A stretch of DNA of 45,890 nt from Bacteroidales bacterium. Its GTDB lineage: Bacteria > Bacteroidota > Bacteroidia > Bacteroidales > UBA3824. Every line of letters starts with the position of its first letter. Position 1 is the stretch's first letter. This document shows positions 41,109 through 45,890 of this stretch, one piece after another. The position numbers were made by a program, and so were the translations under genes. The notes under the pieces are model-generated. The model was not told the DNA's origin and searched no databases. It saw nothing but the letters and a program-made list of their open reading frames with translations. Location: contig JAEDDH010000028.1 in the NCBI GenBank assembly GCA_016293845.1, positions 1-45,890 on the forward strand, written 5' to 3'.

Positions 41109-42428
41109 TTATATTAAGTTCAACATCTGTAATTCTTTTTCTGCTGTCGCTTGAATAGCAGGTACAGCCACAGCATTACCAAATTGTTTGTATGCGGATG
41201 CGTCCGCAACAACTATCTTAAAATCATCGGGAAAACCCTGTAATCTTGCCCATTCTCTCGGTGTCATTTTTCGGATTCCGTCGCGGTTTACCTCGCCTTT
41301 GATGTGTGTAATTGGAGTAAAATTAGTTAATCTTTTGTCGATTAACAGATTACATTCTCGTCCCATTCCACCTACAACAATGGCATTTGCAACACCGTCG
41401 ATGTCAATTATTTTGTAACCAAATCCGTGTCCTGCCGCTTCGTGCCGAGCCTTATGACGGATTAATGTCTCCATATAAGCAGTTGAAAGATAATATTTTA
41501 CCGACACCTCTTGCTTTTCCATAACATCACGGAATTTTGGACGTTTGTCGCCTGTGGTCGTGGGTTCGGGATAATGAAAACTGTCGATATTGATTTTCAG
41601 ATCTTTGCGAAATCCAATAATATAAATGCGTTCGCGATGCTGAGGAACACCGTAATCCATTGCATTGAGTATTTGAGGCGGAACAACATCATACCCTGCA
41701 TCATTGAGATGTTCGAGAATAGTTTTCAAGGTTCGCCCTTTGTCGTGAATTGCAAGACCTTTGACATTTTCAAGAAAGAAGGCTTTGGGCTGATGTTTGC
41801 GCAGAATTGCCTCAATTTCAAAGAATAAAGTACCGCGCGTTTCATCGTTGAAACCCAAACGGCGACCGGCAAGCGAGAACGCCTGACACGGAAATCCTCC
41901 GCACAAAATATCGAAGTGTTCGGGGATGTAACTTTTGGTAGATTCCTTAGTAATGTCGCCAAATGGCATTTCTCCGAAATTAGCGAGATATGTTTCTTGC
42001 GCTTTTGCGTCAAATTCGGACGAATAGACACATTTGCCGCCAAGATTTTGGAGCGCGATTCTAAAGCCACCGATACCTGCAAATAGGTCGATAAATGTGA
42101 ACTTCGGATTTTGAGGTGCAGGGAACGGAACTTTAAAGAACTCATCGAACAATCCGAATTGCAAAGGCGATTCCGCTACCTTTAACAATTCTTCGTCAGA
42201 AAAATCATCTTTATCTAAGTTCTGACGGGCTTTTTTTCTCAGCAAAAACGCTTTGATTGCATCAACAATTTCTTTTTTGCGCTCATTCGATACATTGCCG
42301 CCTGAATTGTGCAAATAGTGGCTCATCACCGCCATTTGATTTTCGTATGATGTTTCGCCGTATACTTTAATGCCGTCCTCTGTAACTTCTTCGGGGAAGT
42401 TCTTTATTTTTTTTATGTCGCCCTCCAT
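41109..42428 (-). CDS. C5-cytosine DNA methyltransferase of the HpaII-type system
   Basis: 439 residues. After an N-terminal extension of about 110 residues come the C5 motifs: I FIDLFAGIGGFR, IV with catalytic Cys in GGFPCQAFSLAG, VI FFLENVKGL, VIII QHRERIYIIGF, IX REWARLQGFPDDF and X QFGNAVAVPAI. All are intact. It protects host sites from the downstream nuclease. Transcription probably begins between 42429 and 42499 or by read-through from the structured RNA upstream. Confidence 0.92.
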   Translation of the reverse strand: MEGDIKKIKNFPEEVTEDGIKVYGETSYENQMAVMSHYLHNSGGNVSNERKKEIVDAIKAFLLRKKARQNLDKDDFSDEELLKVAESPLQFGLFDEFFKVPFPAPQNPKFTFIDLFAGIGGFRIALQNLGGKCVYSSEFDAKAQETYLANFGEMPFGDITKESTKSYIPEHFDILCGGFPCQAFSLAGRRLGFNDETRGTLFFEIEAILRKHQPKAFFLENVKGLAIHDKGRTLKTILEHLNDAGYDVVPPQILNAMDYGVPQHRERIYIIGFRKDLKINIDSFHYPEPTTTGDKRPKFRDVMEKQEVSVKYYLSTAYMETLIRHKARHEAAGHGFGYKIIDIDGVANAIVVGGMGRECNLLIDKRLTNFTPITHIKGEVNRDGIRKMTPREWARLQGFPDDFKIVVADASAYKQFGNAVAVPAIQATAEKELQMLNLI

Positions 42429-42498
42429 TGCGGAATCTCAATAGTTTTCCGCCGGCAACCAAAAACGGATTGTAATTTATTAATAATCTAAACTACAT

Positions 42499-42778
42499 AA
42501 AAAAACGTGGATGCCCGACTTCTGCCCGTTTGAAATCATAGCCTACCACAGCATTTGCAGCAAACGAAACAGAATAGACATCCACAAAGCAATATATGAA
42601 TACCCATAAGTGCGCATAAGGGTATAAAATACCCTTAGCACACTCCGGGAACATATACGACCCGTGGCGTTCTCTGTCTTTGTTTTGGCTGCACTCTTGA
42701 AAGTGGTAGTTTAGATTTCCAAAACCAAAGCGTAAAGTACGCCTTAAAATATGTAGTTTGTCTTGAAATTTTCAAGAC
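42499..42778 (-). ncRNA. Candidate structured RNA of about 280 nt in the defence island
   Basis: Minus strand. A good promoter (TTTG at 42813-42810, 19 bases, TATTTTTG at 42790-42783) would start transcription at about 42777. Nearly all the RNA pairs: hairpin 42778-42760 (8 bp); a two-part arm 42743-42666 (5 bp, then 11 bp with one bulge, inner 4-bp CACT/AGTG); hairpin 42643-42610 (15 bp, one bulge); and a closing stem 42585-42577/42515-42507 enclosing a 6-bp CGTTTG/CAAACG helix and followed by seven T. No ORF. It lies between an Abi_2 remnant and the methyltransferase gene. Confidence 0.65.
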
Positions 42779-42860
42779 GCGACAAAAATAGCCGGAAAAA
42801 ATAAAATGACAAAAAAATAAAGAAATAATTAGTGTCTTTTTTATAATCACCTGATTTCCA

Positions 42861-43232
42861 CTACCTCCACAGCGGTTCATTATCCCATCCTTGTGAAAAA
42901 CCCATTGCGGAGGGATTGACGGTGGGAATTTTTGACAGCAAGGTTTTGAGTTCGGTGACGAAGGTGTTTCGAGGGTCGATGTTGTTGAGAATATAACGTA
43001 TGATTGCCAACACAAAATAAACGCTCTGAGTGCCTGATGTTGGCAAAGTAATAAATGGATGGCGAGGATGTCGCGGCATCAATGGACGTATGCCGAAAAC
43101 TCGATTCCACAACCGGGCGTGGTGTGCACAGATGTTGCGGACATAAACCAATGCCATTCCTCGTTGTTTTAGAATATTGATTTGGTTGGCAAATGATTGA
43201 ATCTGTTTTGTGTAAGCAACTTTCATAGTCAT
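42861..43232 (-). pseudogene. Abi_2 (AbiD/AbiF-type) gene with internal in-frame deletion
   Basis: 123 codons. The first 25 or so (MKVAYTKQIQSFANQINILKQ…RGM) match the N-terminus of Abi_2 proteins (YTK…F..QI..LK.RGM). The sequence then jumps directly to the C-terminal third: ALVYVRNICAHHARLWNRVF with the HEPN R-x4-H motif (R-N-I-C-A-H), ending MGFSQGWDNEPLW. About 200 residues of the middle are missing although the frame is kept. Full-length relatives are abortive-infection proteins. Activity is unlikely, but the HEPN motif survives. Confidence 0.75.
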
Positions 43233-43238
43233 AATAAA

Positions 43239-43290
43239 AAAAAGACCCACCCTAAGCGCGCTGTTCAATGGGAAGCGGGGTGAGTTTGTT
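43239..43290 (-). terminator. Hairpin with T run just before the Abi remnant
   Basis: On the minus strand ACTCACCCC pairs with GGGTGGGT (about 8 pairs with one mismatch), then CTTTTTTTT, ending a few bases before the Abi start. It may end a short upstream RNA or attenuate the gene. Confidence 0.6.
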
Positions 43291-43392
43291 GTTTACATAA
43301 TTACGGTAACTTTTTTATTATTCCAAATCTTTTTTAGAAATTTTTTGAATCTTTTCAATTTTCTTGATTTCCACCTAAACCTTTCCCCTCTT

Positions 43393-43515
43393 CCGTATTT
43401 CCCTTATTCCCTCTAACAAAATCTCGTACTCTTCATAACAAAATCTCGTACATTTTTTTTCTTTCCATTACGAACAATCGGTATTGCATATAAAACACCC
43501 CTACGATACCTTTGC
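43393..43515 (+). promoter_or_regulatory. glnA promoter module shared with asnB
   Basis: Counterpart of 37369-37492. It has CCGTATTTCCCTTA (43393), two exact copies of TAACAAAATCTCGTAC (43414-43429 and 43436-43451, 22 bp apart), the 25-base CATTACGAACAATCGG… block (43466-43490) including the -33 TTG (43484-43486), and the -7 box TACCTTTGC (43507-43515). Spacing to the -7 is the same 41 bases. Confidence 0.8.
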
Positions 43516-43563
43516 ATTGTTAAAATTAAACGAAATCAAAACAACACATAAAATAATTACATT

Positions 43564-45750
43564 ATGAGCAAACTTAGATTTGACGTAGTACAGGACGCTT
43601 TCAAAAAGAAAGCCGTTGCAGTGGAAACTCCCGACGCACGTCCGTCGGAATATTTCGGCGAGTTGGTTTTCAACCGCGAAAAAATGCATAAGTATCTCGA
43701 TATCAAGACTTACAATGCTCTTATCGACTGCATCGACAACGGAAAACCCCTCGACCGCGAGACCGCCGATCACGTGGCTGCCGGTATGAAAACTTGGGCT
43801 TTGGCTCACGGTGTAACCCACATTACTCACTGGTTTCAGCCTCTTACCGAAGGAACTGCCGAAAAACACGACTCCTTTATGGATTACGACAACAAGGGCG
43901 GTATGATTGAAACTTTCGACGGCAAATCGCTTGCTCAGCAAGAGCCTGACGCTTCGTCGTTTCCAAGCGGCGGTATTCGTGCCACTTTTGAGGCTCGCGG
44001 CTACACGGCTTGGGACCCAACTTCGCCCGTGTTTATTCAGGACGACACTCTCTGCATCCCCACTGTGTTTATTGCCTACACTGGTGAGGCTCTCGACTAT
44101 AAGACCCCCCTCAAAAAGGCTCTCAAAGCGGTTAACGACGCTGCATTGCCTATCTGCAAAATGTTTGATCCAAAGGTTAAAAAGGTGTTCTCGTATCTCG
44201 GTTGGGAACAGGAGTATTTTCTTGTAGACGAAGACCTTTACGCCGCACGTCCCGACCTTATGCTCACCGGACGCACTCTTATGGGGCACGCTTCGTCTAA
44301 AAACCAACAGTTAGACGACCACTATTTTGGCGCAATTCCTTCGCGTGTGATGGCTTTTATGCGCGATATCGAAATTGCAGGTTACAAACTCGGTATTCCT
44401 TTGAAAACCCGTCACAACGAGGTTGCCCCCAACCAGTTTGAACTTGCGCCCATCTTTGGCGAAACCAACCTCAGCAACGACCAGAACCAGTTGATAATGA
44501 ACACTATGAACGCCGTTGCTCGTAAACACGGATTTGTAGTGTTGATGCACGAAAAGCCTTTCGACGGTATCAACGGTTCGGGTAAGCACAACAACTGGTC
44601 GCTCGGCACCGACACTGGCACTCTCCTACTCGCTCCCGGCAAAGATTCTAAGGGCAACTTGCAGTTTGTAACGTTCTTTGTAAACGTTCTCGCGGCTGTT
44701 CAGAAATACAATGCATTGCTCAAAGCCTCTATCGCATCTGCCACCAACGCACACCGCTTGGGCGCAAACGAGGCACCTCCGGCTATTGTTTCGGCTTTCT
44801 TGGGCAAAACTATGACCGACGTATTGCACAAACTTCTTGAAGTTCCGTCGGATACCCCCATCGAAATTGCTGGCAAAAAGGGCAAATCGGTTGGCTTGGT
44901 TGAGATTCCCGAAATCTTTATCGACAACACCGACCGCAACCGTACATCGCCGTTTGCATTCACTGGCAACAGGTTTGAGTTCCGCGCCGTGGGTTCAAGC
45001 GCCAACTGTGCCAACGCAATGACCACCCTCAACGCCGCAGTTGCCGACCAGCTCACCGAGTTTAAAGCCGCCGTTGACAAAGAGATGGCTGCCGGAAAAT
45101 CTATGAACATTGCCATAATGGACACTCTCAAACCCATTATCAAGAAGATTATCAATGTAATCTGTTTTGATGGCAACGGATACAGCGACGAATGGCAGAA
45201 GGAGGCTAAGAAACGCGGTTTGGACATTGAAACTTGCGTTCCCCAAATGTTCAAGGCTTTCACCGAAAAACAGAACATCGAAATGTTTACCCGTATGGGC
45301 GTTTACTCCGAAAAAGAACTCGAAGCCCGCAACGAGGTACGTTGGGAAATCTACTCTAAGAAAGTTCAGATTGAGGCTCGCGTAATGGGTCGTATGGCCA
45401 TCAACCACATTATTCCCGCCGCGCTTGCATATCAGACCAAACTTTTGGACAACATTGCCAAAGTCAAAGACCTTTTCCCCGACAAATATCAGAAGATGGC
45501 TTCGGTAGAAATCGAACTTGTGGAAGATATCGCCACCAAAATCACCGAAATCCGCGACAAGGTGGAGGCAATGATCGAAGAACGCAAAAAGGCCAACCAA
45601 ATCACCGACGAATACAAAAAGGCTATGGCTTACTACAAGATTGCCGAATCGCTATTTGCCATCCGCAAACCCATCGACAAACTCGAAGAGGTGGTAGACA
45701 ACGATATGTGGCCGTTACCCAAATACCGCGAACTGTTGTTCATCAACTAA
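43564..45750 (+). CDS. glnN: Glutamine synthetase, type III
   Basis: 728 residues, the length of GSIII enzymes (about 700-730), which are typical of Bacteroidetes. It makes glutamine from glutamate, ammonia and ATP as a large oligomer. Landmarks are THITHWFQPLTEGTAEKHD (about 80-98), EQEYFLVDEDLY, TRHNEVAPNQFELAPIFGE (about 282-300), HEKPFDGINGSGKHNNWSLG (about 329-348) and NRTSPFAFTGNRFEFRAVGS. Start ATG 43564 follows the module shared with asnB. Complete; closed by a hairpin terminator. Confidence 0.95.
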   Translation: MSKLRFDVVQDAFKKKAVAVETPDARPSEYFGELVFNREKMHKYLDIKTYNALIDCIDNGKPLDRETADHVAAGMKTWALAHGVTHITHWFQPLTEGTAEKHDSFMDYDNKGGMIETFDGKSLAQQEPDASSFPSGGIRATFEARGYTAWDPTSPVFIQDDTLCIPTVFIAYTGEALDYKTPLKKALKAVNDAALPICKMFDPKVKKVFSYLGWEQEYFLVDEDLYAARPDLMLTGRTLMGHASSKNQQLDDHYFGAIPSRVMAFMRDIEIAGYKLGIPLKTRHNEVAPNQFELAPIFGETNLSNDQNQLIMNTMNAVARKHGFVVLMHEKPFDGINGSGKHNNWSLGTDTGTLLLAPGKDSKGNLQFVTFFVNVLAAVQKYNALLKASIASATNAHRLGANEAPPAIVSAFLGKTMTDVLHKLLEVPSDTPIEIAGKKGKSVGLVEIPEIFIDNTDRNRTSPFAFTGNRFEFRAVGSSANCANAMTTLNAAVADQLTEFKAAVDKEMAAGKSMNIAIMDTLKPIIKKIINVICFDGNGYSDEWQKEAKKRGLDIETCVPQMFKAFTEKQNIEMFTRMGVYSEKELEARNEVRWEIYSKKVQIEARVMGRMAINHIIPAALAYQTKLLDNIAKVKDLFPDKYQKMASVEIELVEDIATKITEIRDKVEAMIEERKKANQITDEYKKAMAYYKIAESLFAIRKPIDKLEEVVDNDMWPLPKYRELLFIN

Positions 45751-45779
45751 GCGCGTGATTATTAGACAATCGTTATGTG

Positions 45780-45816
45780 GTAGAGACGTCAGAATGGCGT
45801 CTCTACTTTTTTTGTT
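45780..45816 (+). terminator. Terminator of the glutamine synthetase gene
   Basis: GTAGAGACG (45780-45788) pairs with CGTCTCTAC (45798-45806), then a T run. The outer GTAGAG…CTCTAC equals that of the argD terminator. Confidence 0.8.
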
Positions 45817-45835
45817 GGTGAAAAAATAGAAAAAA

Positions 45836-45890
45836 AATTATTGCTGTCCGATAAAAAAGACACACGACTTCCATATAGCCTTTACAAAGT
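45836..45890 (-). repeat. 55-bp inverted repeat, right copy (IS end)
   Basis: Exact reverse complement of 267-321; truncated by the window edge. Probably the terminus of a second IS copy whose transposase would lie beyond the window. Confidence 0.85.

Noticed and set aside
42635..43015. 126-codon minus-strand ORF overlapping the Abi remnant and RNA region
   Set aside because: Out of frame with the Abi homology and low-complexity; it runs through the predicted RNA helices.
43501..44307. 268-codon ORF antisense to the glutamine synthetase gene
   Set aside because: Shadow frame of a strongly conserved gene; no family signal of its own.
1..45890. CRISPR array
   Set aside because: No series of regularly spaced identical repeats; the repeats found are two to four copies with other explanations.

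Overview
The window looks like chromosomal DNA from an uncultured, fairly AT-rich member of the Bacteroidetes (probably Bacteroidales). The evidence is repeated Bacteroidetes-type promoters (TTG, 17-23 nt, TAnnTTTGC), families largely confined to that phylum (a SusC C-terminus, DUF4468, DUF4230, DUF4907, DUF5053 and PorT-like barrels), a type III glutamine synthetase, and a Bacteroides-style arginine pathway with a GNAT N-acylglutamate synthase next to argG. The two ends share a 55-bp inverted repeat, and the left end carries the end of an IS4-type transposase, so both ends seem to enter copies of one insertion sequence.

Layout. (1) 1-445: IS remnant and the tail of a broken gene. (2) 569-756: two tRNA-Asn genes. 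(3) 710-7574: a 6.8-kb element integrated in the second tRNA-Asn, bounded by a 49-bp duplication of the tRNA 3' part. It encodes a tyrosine integrase, a replication initiator whose gene contains four iterons followed by an AT-rich stretch (a lambda-O-like origin), a membrane/zinc protein, a divergent control region, two paralogous small proteins and a holin-like peptide. Its 1.1-kb non-coding part holds several strong hairpins and a parS-like palindrome. No capsid, relaxase or packaging gene is recognisable. (4) 7675-12926: five tightly packed genes (Kelch lipoprotein, outer-membrane barrel, DUF4907 lipoprotein, HD hydrolase, LTA-synthase-like enzyme). (5) 12927-18373: tRNA-Leu, small Bacteroidetes-specific genes, a degraded esterase and a two-subunit chromate-type transporter.

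(6) 18468-37344: arginine biosynthesis (N-acylglutamate synthase, argG, argC, argD, argB) scattered among other genes, with an ARG-box-like site upstream of the first. Interspersed are a candidate structured RNA, a methyltransferase chimera, a hipBA module with broken hipA, a truncated SusC/GH3 junction, proteases, ptb, argS and a PPi-type phosphofructokinase. (7) 37369-45806: asnB and glnA, two ammonium/glutamine enzymes 6 kb apart with nearly identical promoter regions. Between them is a defence island: broken zeta-toxin, HpaII-type restriction-modification pair, a roughly 280-nt structured RNA candidate and an internally deleted Abi_2 gene.

Two themes stand out. Many defence or accessory genes (abi, hipA, zeta toxin, one methyltransferase, SusC/GH3, esterase) are truncated or internally deleted, while housekeeping genes are intact. 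There are also several undescribed-looking regulatory or RNA elements: the asnB/glnA promoter module, two structured RNAs next to methyltransferase genes, and the in-gene origin of the tRNA element.
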